DNA of 64,000 nucleotides from Spirochaetota bacterium. Its GTDB lineage: Bacteria; Spirochaetota; Spirochaetia; Treponematales; Treponemataceae. Under the pieces are notes generated by a model. It saw only the letters and a list, made by a program, of their open reading frames with translations, did no database searches and was not told the DNA's origin. The position numbers and the translations under genes are program-made. Of this stretch, positions 27,092 through 34,742 are shown in pieces; the stretch's first letter is position 1, and each line of letters opens with the position of its first letter. The stretch lies in NCBI GenBank assembly GCA_023443865.1, contig JAEZST010000022.1, forward strand, positions 992,001 through 1,056,000, given 5' to 3'.

Positions 27092-27622
27092 GTGACCGGA
27101 TTCGTCATATTCCTGCTTATCGCGAACCTCGCGGCCATGGCCGTCCACTGGATCGTTTTGCGTTCCCGCTTTTCCGAGAAAAAAATACTCGCTGACCTTC
27201 GCGAAGAGGTGGACCGACTCGTGACCGATCTCGGGCGCGAGGCCGACCGCGACGTGGCCTTGCTGGAAGGCCGCATCAGGCTCCTGAGGGAGGTAATCGC
27301 CGAAACCGATTCCAGGATCCTCCTGGGCAAGCGAGAGGACGAGAAGCGGGAAAGGGCGGCACAGGTTGAAACGACCCTGGTCCCCCCCCCGGTCGCGCAA
27401 CGGAACGCGAGCCCGGCCAAGAAAGAAAACGAGCCCATAATGGTGTACACGAAGCCCATGATCGTCCGGAGCGAGCGCCCCATAGAGCCGCTTATCCCGA
27501 CGCACGAGCGGGTGCTGGACATGGCAAAAAAGGGAATTTCCGCCGATATGATCGCTTCCACGCTGGCCCTTTCCCAGGGCGAGGTTGAGCTCATAATCGA
27601 TATGAATAGTTCAAGTCTTTAA
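27092..27622 (+). CDS. Membrane-anchored protein with HTH-like C-terminus, function unknown
   Basis: 176 residues from GTG 27092. One N-terminal membrane helix (about 3-22, GFVIFLLIANLAAMAVHWIV), a coiled coil (about 30-85) and a C-terminal helix-turn-helix-like segment (MAKKGISADMIASTLALSQG, then EVELIIDM). The C-terminal pattern, a 'resume if not exhausted' HTH followed by ELI, is common in small spirochaete motility-linked proteins. Eight bases separate it from the previous gene. I cannot assign a function. Confidence 0.65.
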   Translation: MTGFVIFLLIANLAAMAVHWIVLRSRFSEKKILADLREEVDRLVTDLGREADRDVALLEGRIRLLREVIAETDSRILLGKREDEKRERAAQVETTLVPPPVAQRNASPAKKENEPIMVYTKPMIVRSERPIEPLIPTHERVLDMAKKGISADMIASTLALSQGEVELIIDMNSSSL

Positions 27623-27645
27623 GCGCCGCGTCGATACTCTAAGAG

Positions 27646-28455
27646 ATGGTATCGACGCTGAAAAGGTATAAATTCGATAACTTTCCCGTATTGCGCGCCA
27701 GCGTTGACCGCGGCGAGCGTTTGTACCACGTACGGCTGTACGCGGACCGGGCGGCTTTCGTGTCCGTTCAGTCCAGCCTTTCGCGCATGCGGGTCATTTT
27801 GGCCTTTATAGAGTCAAAAACGACGGTTATAGACGGCCTGATCGAGGCGGACGAGTCCCTCGATTACCTTTCGGTTATCTGTTCATCTCCCGCCCCGCCC
27901 CCGCTGTTCTCCCGAATCGTCAACAGGGCTGCCCCCCGCGCAATAATAGAGGAAATATCGGTAAAGCGGGCAGAGGAGCATTTGGCGAACGGTGCGGTGC
28001 GCGAAAGCGGTATGCGCCGAACGATACCCCATTCGGGAATCATTCAAAACGTGAACGAGTCGCGCAGGATTCTTTTAGGCTTGCTCCTGGAATATCGCGC
28101 CTTGCTCGCCGAATGCGAACATGCCGCCGTTCCCCGGATACCGGCGGCCAAGCACCTTGCGAACGCCGATTTCTCCATACCCTTTTTGATATTCGAGCTT
28201 GAGGGCCGCGTTTGCGGCATTCCGGCATATCAGGTAAGCGGCTTATCGCAAGGTGGGTACGATACTACCCAGTTGCGGGTCACGACGGGTTCTGGAGAGA
28301 GGGTAATAACCTGTTCCGAGGTGTTGTGCGTCAAGGAGATCAACGTACCCCTGTGCGAATTTACCGAGCGGAGAAAGCGCGGTTTCTACGCGGTCCGCTC
28401 GCCGCTGGCCGAAGGGGAATTCCCTTTCACGCTTGTGGTCCCGTCGTTGCTGTAA
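27646..28455 (+). CDS. Protein with CheW-like C-terminal domain, last gene of the motility cluster
   Basis: 269 residues. The first 170 residues are strand-helix mixed with no family I recognise (SRMRVILAFIESKTTVIDGL). From about residue 176 it resembles a CheW/coupling domain (IPFLIFELEGRVCGIPAYQV, then CVKEINVPLCEFTERRK), though the RG/IP-type CheW loop is not obvious. A CheW-like domain would point to chemotaxis-kinase or receptor contact. An intrinsic two-way terminator follows its stop, closing the 22 kb cluster. Confidence 0.6.
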   Translation: MVSTLKRYKFDNFPVLRASVDRGERLYHVRLYADRAAFVSVQSSLSRMRVILAFIESKTTVIDGLIEADESLDYLSVICSSPAPPPLFSRIVNRAAPRAIIEEISVKRAEEHLANGAVRESGMRRTIPHSGIIQNVNESRRILLGLLLEYRALLAECEHAAVPRIPAAKHLANADFSIPFLIFELEGRVCGIPAYQVSGLSQGGYDTTQLRVTTGSGERVITCSEVLCVKEINVPLCEFTERRKRGFYAVRSPLAEGEFPFTLVVPSLL

Positions 28456-28481
28456 CGGCGGACCGATGGCCTAAAGAAGAT

Positions 28482-28527
28482 AAAAAAAACGGCAAGAACC
28501 GGAAGGGCCCTTGCCGTTTTTTTTTTT
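28482..28527. terminator. Two-way intrinsic terminator
   Basis: Stem CGGCAAG (28490-28496) / CTTGCCG (28510-28516) with an A-run before and an 11-T run after. The A-run serves as the T-run for the opposite strand, so it ends both the motility cluster (+) and the barrel gene (-). Confidence 0.92.
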
Positions 28528-28539
28528 GCGAAACCTGGA

Positions 28540-29424
28540 TCAGAGCTGTATGCGCGCCCCGAGATTTCCTCCCCAATTGCCCGTGAGCACGTCGTAGGAA
28601 GCGGTGGTATCGAATTTCAATACGAGAACGTTGAACGAGAACCCGCCGAAGACCCGCGCGCCGTACACCGTGTCTTTTTTGGAATCGGTTACGTCGGCAA
28701 CGCTTGAATCGAGCAGGTACGACGACTTGGAGGTCGCCATGAACGCTCCCACGCCCGCGTAGGGGGTAATTACGATAAAGCTCTTGGAGACCTGGGCCTT
28801 AAGCTCGAACGCGTCGGTCGCGAAATCCAAGCCAAGATTGACCTTTTCGTCCGCAAGCACCCCCGGAACCGAGGAACCGAAGGTAGCGCCCGCCGTGAGG
28901 GGGAAGTTGAAGGATCCGTCGGTGTGGTAATATCCGAGCCCCACGCTGATCGCGGGAAGAACGAGCCCGCCCTTGAGAAGGGCATAGCGGACATCCACGC
29001 CGTAATGGAGATAATCCGCCTTTACGCCGAAGATTTCCGTGTTGCTGGGCAACATTCCCACGCGAAGGCCAATGTCGAAGGGCAGGATAAAACCGCCGAT
29101 TCGTCCCTCAACCGCCACGTTCGGCAGGATGAGCGTATCCGTCGGAAGCTTCGTTCCGGTCAATTCCATGGCGTCCTTGAATCCCTTACTCGGGAAGCTG
29201 GTAACGCCGGTCGCGATACCGATGCCGAAATGGGGCGGAATGCCCACGATCTGCCCGATATAGGCATCGGACCAGGTCCCCCCGATGACTGCGTTATCTG
29301 GAAGGGCGGTATTGATTTCTCCGAGAAAATCGTTGAGCGAAGAGGAGAATGCGTCGGCCACCTGGGCGGACGCCATTGAGCCTACCGCGAGCGCTACGGC
29401 CGCGGCCAGTAAAATTTTCTTCAT
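28540..29424 (-). CDS. Outer-membrane beta-barrel type protein
   Basis: 294 residues from ATG 29424 with GGAGGT six bases upstream. A clear signal peptide (KKILLAAAVALAVGSMASAQ) precedes a strand-rich body with alternating residues and Gly-aromatic turns (ISVGLGYYHTDGSFNFPLTA) and a short amphipathic end (NWGGNLGARIQL). The pattern fits a small outer-membrane barrel, perhaps OmpW-like. A similar OmpW-type gene is known near the motility region in T. pallidum (from memory). It has its own promoter. A longer frame starting at 29577 overlaps the tRNA region and is rejected. Confidence 0.75.
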   Translation of the reverse strand: MKKILLAAAVALAVGSMASAQVADAFSSSLNDFLGEINTALPDNAVIGGTWSDAYIGQIVGIPPHFGIGIATGVTSFPSKGFKDAMELTGTKLPTDTLILPNVAVEGRIGGFILPFDIGLRVGMLPSNTEIFGVKADYLHYGVDVRYALLKGGLVLPAISVGLGYYHTDGSFNFPLTAGATFGSSVPGVLADEKVNLGLDFATDAFELKAQVSKSFIVITPYAGVGAFMATSKSSYLLDSSVADVTDSKKDTVYGARVFGGFSFNVLVLKFDTTASYDVLTGNWGGNLGARIQL

Positions 29425-29443
29425 GGAAGTACCTCCGTCAGTA

Positions 29444-29472
29444 ACTATACTATCCCTTAAACCATAAAGCAA
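29444..29472 (-). promoter_or_regulatory. Promoter of the beta-barrel gene (minus strand)
   Basis: On the minus strand TTGCTT (29472-29467), 17 bases, TATAGT (29449-29444), 19 bases before the start codon, with a GGAGGT RBS in between. Confidence 0.7.
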
Positions 29473-29509
29473 TGCCGAAGTGTCCCCTTGTTTTTTTCCC
29501 TGTCGGTGG

Positions 29510-29538
29510 TTGACTTTTTTTTTCATACAGGATATAAA
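29510..29538 (+). promoter_or_regulatory. Promoter of tRNA-Phe
   Basis: TTGACT (29510-29515), 17 bases, TATAAA (29533-29538), with the mature tRNA beginning 13 bases after the -10 box. Confidence 0.8.
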
Positions 29539-29550
29539 TCTTTTCGTCGG

Positions 29551-29626
29551 GCCGTTGTAGCTCAGTTGGTAGAGCAATGGACTGAAAATCCATGTGTCGA
29601 CAGTTCAATTCTGTCCGACGGCACCA
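29551..29626 (+). tRNA. tRNA-Phe (anticodon GAA)
   Basis: A 76-base cloverleaf: acceptor stem GCCGTTG/CGACGGC with one G-U pair, D stem GCTC/GAGC, anticodon stem ATGGA/TCCAT with loop CTGAAAA (anticodon GAA), five-base variable loop, T stem GACAG/CTGTC with TTCAATT loop, and encoded CCA end. It stands alone with its own promoter and terminator. Confidence 0.97.
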
Positions 29627-29634
29627 AAAACGAA

Positions 29635-29668
29635 GGGGAAATGACGTAACGTCGTTTCCCCTTTTTTT
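29635..29668 (+). terminator. Intrinsic terminator after tRNA-Phe
   Basis: A 12-bp stem GGGGAAATGACG/CGTCGTTTCCCC (one G-U pair) with three-base loop TAA, then seven T. Confidence 0.94.
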
Positions 29669-29739
29669 ATTTCCATGGGTTTACAATATTCCGTTTCGCG
29701 TCGAAACTAGAGTGTAGCAGAATTACAAACGAGGTTTCC

Positions 29740-30642
29740 GTGAACGTTTTGGTTTTTCATGATTTGGGAAACGAGCATTACGTTAGCGCCATTGAGGCGA
29801 TGCTCGGCGCGCAGGGCTGCGTAATGCGGGTCTTACGAATTCGCGACGTATTCGATCAGGCCCGATACCGAAATCCCCTGCATGCCTTTGACGGCATTTC
29901 GCACGTGGTTTTTCTGTATGACGGCGTCGGGAACGAAATGGCCGCGCATACATTTTTGGCGGGATACGCCTTGGGCCGCGGCTTGCGGGTTATCATCGTC
30001 GAGTTCGACGCCCATATGGACCTTCCCGTAAACTGCGCCCATCTCGGCATTGTGTTGCGTCCTGAAGAGTTGGAAGACTATCTCGCCGCGGAAGAAATTC
30101 GCTACCGCGAGGAGGAGCGGCATACGCACGCCCGCGAAACCCTCCTCAATCGGGGCATATCGGTGTTTCCGGAGAACTTTTCCATTATAGTCGCGGCGGG
30201 GGATTCGGAATCCGCCAGGCTTTTTATCGACGCGGGCTACGATCCGGACATGAAAGACGCCCGGGGAAACCCCCTCCTTACCATAGCGGTTCGCTCCCAA
30301 TTCCCGGAAATAGTCGGCATACTCCTTGAGGCCGGGGCCGACGTTAATCGGCTATCCGGAGACCGGGGCTACTCGCCGCTGATGGACGCCGCCCAGAAAG
30401 GCGACTTGGCGATCGTTGAAATCCTTTTATCCCACGGCGCCGACCCGAATATCCGCAGCAGGGACGGTCAGACCGCGCTCATACTTTCCGCGGGGCGCGG
30501 TGACGTGCCCATGTGCCGCGCGCTGGTCAAGCGGGGCGCCGACCCGAACGTATCGGATAAACTGGGAATGTCGGCCTCGGGGTACGCCAAGCTCTTCGGA
30601 AACGGGGAATTGATGGAGCTTTTCAACCCGGGTTCATCATGA
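29740..30642 (+). CDS. Ankyrin-repeat protein with Rossmann-like N-terminal domain
   Basis: 300 residues from GTG 29740 (RBS GAGG). Residues 1-130 form an alpha/beta domain resembling the nucleoside deoxyribosyltransferase/TIR-like fold (NVLVFHDLG; then THTFLAGYALGRG-like helix, here AAHTFLAGYALGRGLRVIIV), but the Glu expected at the active site seems to be Leu. Residues about 150-295 contain four to five ankyrin repeats (LLEAGADVNRLSGDRGYSPL, LLSHGADPNIRSRDGQTALI, LVKRGADPNVSDKLGMSASG). No signal peptide, so cytoplasmic. The ankyrin part suggests protein binding. murG starts 14 bases after its stop. Confidence 0.85.
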   Translation: MNVLVFHDLGNEHYVSAIEAMLGAQGCVMRVLRIRDVFDQARYRNPLHAFDGISHVVFLYDGVGNEMAAHTFLAGYALGRGLRVIIVEFDAHMDLPVNCAHLGIVLRPEELEDYLAAEEIRYREEERHTHARETLLNRGISVFPENFSIIVAAGDSESARLFIDAGYDPDMKDARGNPLLTIAVRSQFPEIVGILLEAGADVNRLSGDRGYSPLMDAAQKGDLAIVEILLSHGADPNIRSRDGQTALILSAGRGDVPMCRALVKRGADPNVSDKLGMSASGYAKLFGNGELMELFNPGSS

Positions 30643-30655
30643 TACACTGGGCGGC

Positions 30656-31798
30656 ATGACAACCATTGTTTTTGCCGGGGGCGGCACCGGGGGCCATATT
30701 TTCCCGGGACTCGCCATAGTGGATGAATTGCGAAAAGCCCCAGATATCGCGGTTGCCTGGATCGGTTCGTCCCGAGGAATGGACCGAAGCTTAGTGGAAG
30801 CCCATGGCGTGCCGTTTTACGGAATTCCCTCGGGAAAGCTCCGGCGGTATTTCAGCCTCGAAAACCTCATAGACCTTTTCAGGATCGTCGGCGGTTTTTT
30901 TTTCGCGGTAGCGGCGTTACTGAAGCTCAAGCCGGCCGTTCTTTTTTCCAAGGGCGGCTTCGTGAGCGTGCCGCCCTGCGTAGCCGCGCGGCTACTCGGC
31001 ATTCCCGTCATTACCCACGAGTGCGACGTTACCCCGGGCTTGGCCACGCGGATAAACGCCCGTTTCGCCGCTTCGGTCTTCGTGTCTTTCGAGGAAACCG
31101 GACGGTACCTCCGTTCGCGGCATGAAGGAAAGATTCTGGTCACGGGCAATCCCGTACGCCCCGGGTTTTACTCGGCTTCCGCCGAGCGGGGCAGGGGCTT
31201 CCTCGGCGTCGGCCCCGATTCGCTTCCGATCCTGTTCGTGCAGGGCGGAAGCCTCGGCGCGCGGCAGATAAACGCGTTGGTAGCCGAATCGATCGACCTC
31301 CTGTGCGAACGCTGTATCGTGGTACACCAAACCGGCGCGAAAAACGTAGATCAGGTGACGTATCCCAAACGGGACGGGCTTCGGGAACGGTATAAACCCT
31401 ATCCCTTTATCGGAAGCGAAATGCCCGACGTCCTCGCGGCGGCTGACCTCGTTCTCTCCCGTTCCGGCGCGAATACGCTGTGGGAATGCGCGGTAACGGG
31501 AACACCCATGGTATTGATACCCTTGAGCGGCTCGGGCACCCGCGGCGACCAAGTCGACAACGCCCGTTACTTCGTCGAGCGCGGCGCCGCGGTAATGCTG
31601 ACCGGAAGCGAGGCGTCTCGGGAAAGCCTAATCGGCGTGCTCGACCGTCTCCTGGCGCCGGGCGGAACGCTCGGCGAAATGGCCTCAAACGCCGCTGCCC
31701 TCGCGGGCGCAAATCCCGCGAAGGCCATCGCGTCTGCCCTACTCACAGCGGCGGGAATGGGCTCCCAGGGGGAGGCGAATGACCATCGCTCCCTTTGA
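30656..31798 (+). CDS. murG: UDP-GlcNAc:lipid I N-acetylglucosaminyltransferase MurG
   Basis: 380 residues, normal length. The glycine-rich lipid-binding motif GGGTGGHIFPGLA (residues 8-20) and the sugar-nucleotide binding region FVQGGSLGARQINALV and SRSGANTLWECAVTGTPMVL are present. It makes lipid II by adding GlcNAc to lipid I on the cytoplasmic face. The ATG has no obvious Shine-Dalgarno. It overlaps the next gene by 20 bases. Confidence 0.97.
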   Translation: MTTIVFAGGGTGGHIFPGLAIVDELRKAPDIAVAWIGSSRGMDRSLVEAHGVPFYGIPSGKLRRYFSLENLIDLFRIVGGFFFAVAALLKLKPAVLFSKGGFVSVPPCVAARLLGIPVITHECDVTPGLATRINARFAASVFVSFEETGRYLRSRHEGKILVTGNPVRPGFYSASAERGRGFLGVGPDSLPILFVQGGSLGARQINALVAESIDLLCERCIVVHQTGAKNVDQVTYPKRDGLRERYKPYPFIGSEMPDVLAAADLVLSRSGANTLWECAVTGTPMVLIPLSGSGTRGDQVDNARYFVERGAAVMLTGSEASRESLIGVLDRLLAPGGTLGEMASNAAALAGANPAKAIASALLTAAGMGSQGEANDHRSL

Positions 31799-32276
31799 TA
31801 TCGTTCTGTTGGTTCTGATAGTCTTCATGGCCGTACGCGTCGTGCTGACGGGCTTCATAGCCGAATTTTTTTCCAAGGCCGCCGTTATCGCCGGGATTAT
31901 CGCCGGATTCCTCTTTTATAAACGACTGGCCGACGCGCTGAAGCCCTTTACCGGAGAGCAAATCTTTACCGGGGCCGCGGCCTTTTTGCTCATCTTCGTG
32001 GCGGTGTACCTTCTGATTAAGATTATGCAGCAAGTGGTCGGTTCCGCCTTCGAGGGCGAGTCCATGTCTAATCTGGACCGCGCGCTCGGTTTTTTTCTGG
32101 GAATCGCCGAAGGGCTCTTGCTGGTCATGGGCATACTCGTAATCCTGCGCCTACAGCCCTGGTTCGATCCGCAGCCGTTTTTAAACCATAGCGTATTCGC
32201 GCGGCTTTTCGATCCCGTTCTCGCCCATACCGTTCGAGCCTTTCCGGCGATACTGCCCGTCACGGGCCTGGAGTGA
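31779..32276 (+). CDS. CvpA family membrane protein
   Basis: 165 residues with four membrane helices (about 5-22, 28-48, 65-85, 105-125): FDIVLLVLIVFMAVRVVLTG, AAVIAGIIAGFLFYKRLADA, FLLIFVAVYLLIKIMQQVVG and RALGFFLGIAEGLLLVMGIL. The family is named for colicin V production in E. coli and linked to envelope stress and peptidoglycan; its exact role here is unknown. It overlaps murG and precedes the clamp-loader gene by nine bases. Confidence 0.88.
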   Translation: MTIAPFDIVLLVLIVFMAVRVVLTGFIAEFFSKAAVIAGIIAGFLFYKRLADALKPFTGEQIFTGAAAFLLIFVAVYLLIKIMQQVVGSAFEGESMSNLDRALGFFLGIAEGLLLVMGILVILRLQPWFDPQPFLNHSVFARLFDPVLAHTVRAFPAILPVTGLE

Positions 32277-32285
32277 GGAGACAAG

Positions 32286-33554
32286 ATGTTTGAAAACCTG
32301 ATCGGGCAGCCGGCGGCCGGCCTGCTCGCCGAGGATATCGCCTCGAAACGGCTTCCCCCGTCCATTTTATTCTCCGGACCCTCCGCCTCGGGAAAGCTGA
32401 CGTGCGCCATCGAGCTCGCCCGGGTCCTTTCGTGCGAGAAAGGCGGCTCGTGGACCTGTACCTGCGCTTCATGCCTCCGCCATAAGGAACTGGCGCACCC
32501 GGACCTCCTGATCGCCGGGCCAAAAGACAGCATCCTTGAAATACGCGCCGCCTCAGCCGCCTTTATCGCAAACCGCACGCCCGCCACGCGGTATCTTTTC
32601 CTCCGCTCTGTCCGAAAGCTTTCGCTTCGCTTTCACCCGTCGCTGACCGACCGAGACGACGCTAAATTCGCCAAGGCCGTACCGCTCCTCGCGGACCTTG
32701 AGGAGCGCCTCGAGGAGCTTTCTCCCTCGCGGCCCCTGCCCGAAGACGGCGCGGAGCTGGAAAAAAGCGTGAAAGGAGTGGTGGGAATCGCCGAGAAACT
32801 CGAAAGCGATTGCCTGTGGGACAGTATGCCCGTGGCGCAGGTAAGAAACGCCGCGGCATGGTCACGGCTTTCGCCTTCCGGACGAACCAAGGTCCTCGTC
32901 GTAGAGGGCGCCGACCGGATGCAGGAATCAGCGAGGAACGCCTTCCTGAAGGTATTGGAAGAACCCCCGGCCAACGCGGTGTTCATCCTCACCACTTCGC
33001 GCCGTGGGGCGATAATGCCCACGATCCTTTCCCGGGTGCGTACCTACGCCTTTATTGAGCGGGATTCGAACTCGGTGGCCGAGGTCGTGTCCCGGGTCTT
33101 TCGCGCCGATCCCGCGGGAATCGACAATCTCACGAATTTCTTTTACCGTTTTTTACCGGTTCCGCCGGACGCGATTACGGCTGCTGCGGCGCTATTCGTC
33201 GACCTGGTGCTCAAGCAGTCCATCGATTCGGGCCGGCGCCCGCTGCCGGGCCTCCGTGGCGCGGTGTCCACGGTCCTTTCCGAATCCGATGCGGGCGCGG
33301 AGCTGGGAATTCCCCAAATCGTGTCCATGCTGAATAAATGCAAGCCCGGTATAGTGTGGCATCTCTTTCTCTCGTCGGTCGCGGGCTTTATGCGCAAGGC
33401 CCTGGCCTCGGGTGGCGCCGACGCGCGGGAAACGGCGATCTTCGCCCGTTGGACGGTGTCCATCCGCAAGGCCCTCGATTCCGTGGATATATACAACATC
33501 AACCCCGTCTCCGCCCTCGAGATGCTTTCCCTCGAGATGCGCGAGGCCTGCTGA
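32286..33554 (+). CDS. holB: DNA polymerase III clamp-loader subunit (delta'/gamma-like)
   Basis: 422 residues. An AAA+ module of clamp-loader type: P-loop-like GPSASGKLTCAI near residue 34, a cysteine cluster typical of DnaX/HolB (CEKGGSWTCTCASCLRH), and FLKVLEEPPANAVFILTTS near residue 224 followed by ILSRVRTYAF. Changes from active gamma subunits (GKL instead of GKT, EGADRM where a Walker B would be, SRV instead of SRC) suggest an ATP-inactive delta' role. It would load the sliding clamp with gamma/tau and delta. Delta'-like is the safer call. Confidence 0.8.
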   Translation: MFENLIGQPAAGLLAEDIASKRLPPSILFSGPSASGKLTCAIELARVLSCEKGGSWTCTCASCLRHKELAHPDLLIAGPKDSILEIRAASAAFIANRTPATRYLFLRSVRKLSLRFHPSLTDRDDAKFAKAVPLLADLEERLEELSPSRPLPEDGAELEKSVKGVVGIAEKLESDCLWDSMPVAQVRNAAAWSRLSPSGRTKVLVVEGADRMQESARNAFLKVLEEPPANAVFILTTSRRGAIMPTILSRVRTYAFIERDSNSVAEVVSRVFRADPAGIDNLTNFFYRFLPVPPDAITAAAALFVDLVLKQSIDSGRRPLPGLRGAVSTVLSESDAGAELGIPQIVSMLNKCKPGIVWHLFLSSVAGFMRKALASGGADARETAIFARWTVSIRKALDSVDIYNINPVSALEMLSLEMREAC

Positions 33555-33569
33555 TACGGGGGCGGTTCG

Positions 33570-34742
33570 GTGCGGGAGTTTATCAGGCGGGCATTGCAGA
33601 AAACCTCCAAGATGAACGGGGACCAAATTCACAGTCTCCTATCGCTGGTTACGGAAGAATACGAGCTGCTCGACGCGGTGTTGGATTCCCTGGGAACCGG
33701 CGTATTGGTCTGCGATCCCTATCACATTCTGGTGCAGAACAATAAGGCCGCGACGAGAATCCTTCCCTTCGAATACCACGACGTTCAGGACCGGCCGGTA
33801 TGGGCCTGTATCAGGGACCGGGACATCGCCGAATTCGTGCAGGAAACCATCGAAAACGAGGAAACCGTTACCGCCCGTGAGTTCTCGCTTGAGGAACCGT
33901 CGGGATCGCGCTATCTGAGCATCAGCGTTATGCCCTTGGTACGCGCCAAACGGGTGCGGGGAACGATTATCACGATTGAGGACATAACCGAAAAGAAGGG
34001 CGAGGAGATGCGGCACCGACGGCTCGAAAGCCTCGCGAGCCTCACGAATCTCGCCGCGACGGTCGCCCACGAAATAAAGAACCCCCTGGGTTCCATCAGC
34101 ATTTACGTGCAGTTGCTCCGCAAGGCGAGCGTCGCCCGGGGCATTGCCGACGACGATCCGGCGCTCAAGTATCTTGGGATCATCGACGAGGAAATCGACC
34201 GGCTCAACCGCATCGTCGTGGATTTCCTGTTCGCGGTGCGGCCGATTCGCGTGGATCCGGCCCCCCTGGACGCGAATGCCCTGGTCGATTCCCTCGTGGA
34301 CTTTTTCAGGGAAGAGTGCGAGCGGGCGAATATCGCGATAGACCGCACCCTCGACGCGGATTTGCCCAAGATATGGGGCGATGAGCGGCTCCTTCGCCAA
34401 ATGTTCATCAATTTGATAAAGAACTCCATGGCCGCCCTTCCTTCGGGGGGCGAAATTACGCTTAAAACGAGAAAGGCAGACGACTTTATCACCATCTCCG
34501 TCAGCGATAACGGCACGGGGATTCCCGAAGACGTGCTCCCCAAAATTTTCGAACCCTATTTCACCACCAAGATCGACGGAACGGGCCTGGGGCTTACCAT
34601 GGCCTACAAGGTCGTCAAGGAGCACGGCGGGGACATTCGGGTACAGTCGGAAATCGGCGCCGGCACCTGCTTTTCGATTAAGCTGCCGGTCATGAGGCGC
34701 GCTCAGCGAATGATTGAATACGAGGAGGGTACCGGTTCATGA
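33570..34742 (+). CDS. atoS: Soluble PAS-type histidine kinase (NtrB/AtoS type)
   Basis: 390 residues from GTG 33570. An N-terminal PAS region (about 30-145, LLDAVLDSLGTGVLVCDPYH), HisKA with the phospho-acceptor H167 in ATVAHEIKNPLGSISIYVQL, and HATPase_c with N, G1 and G2 boxes (FINLIKNSMAALPSGG, VSDNGTGIPEDVLPKIFEPY, GTGLGLTMA). No membrane helix, so it senses an intracellular cue. It overlaps the response-regulator gene by four bases. The pair resembles AtoS-AtoC of T. pallidum and NtrB-NtrC. Confidence 0.9.
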   Translation: MREFIRRALQKTSKMNGDQIHSLLSLVTEEYELLDAVLDSLGTGVLVCDPYHILVQNNKAATRILPFEYHDVQDRPVWACIRDRDIAEFVQETIENEETVTAREFSLEEPSGSRYLSISVMPLVRAKRVRGTIITIEDITEKKGEEMRHRRLESLASLTNLAATVAHEIKNPLGSISIYVQLLRKASVARGIADDDPALKYLGIIDEEIDRLNRIVVDFLFAVRPIRVDPAPLDANALVDSLVDFFREECERANIAIDRTLDADLPKIWGDERLLRQMFINLIKNSMAALPSGGEITLKTRKADDFITISVSDNGTGIPEDVLPKIFEPYFTTKIDGTGLGLTMAYKVVKEHGGDIRVQSEIGAGTCFSIKLPVMRRAQRMIEYEEGTGS

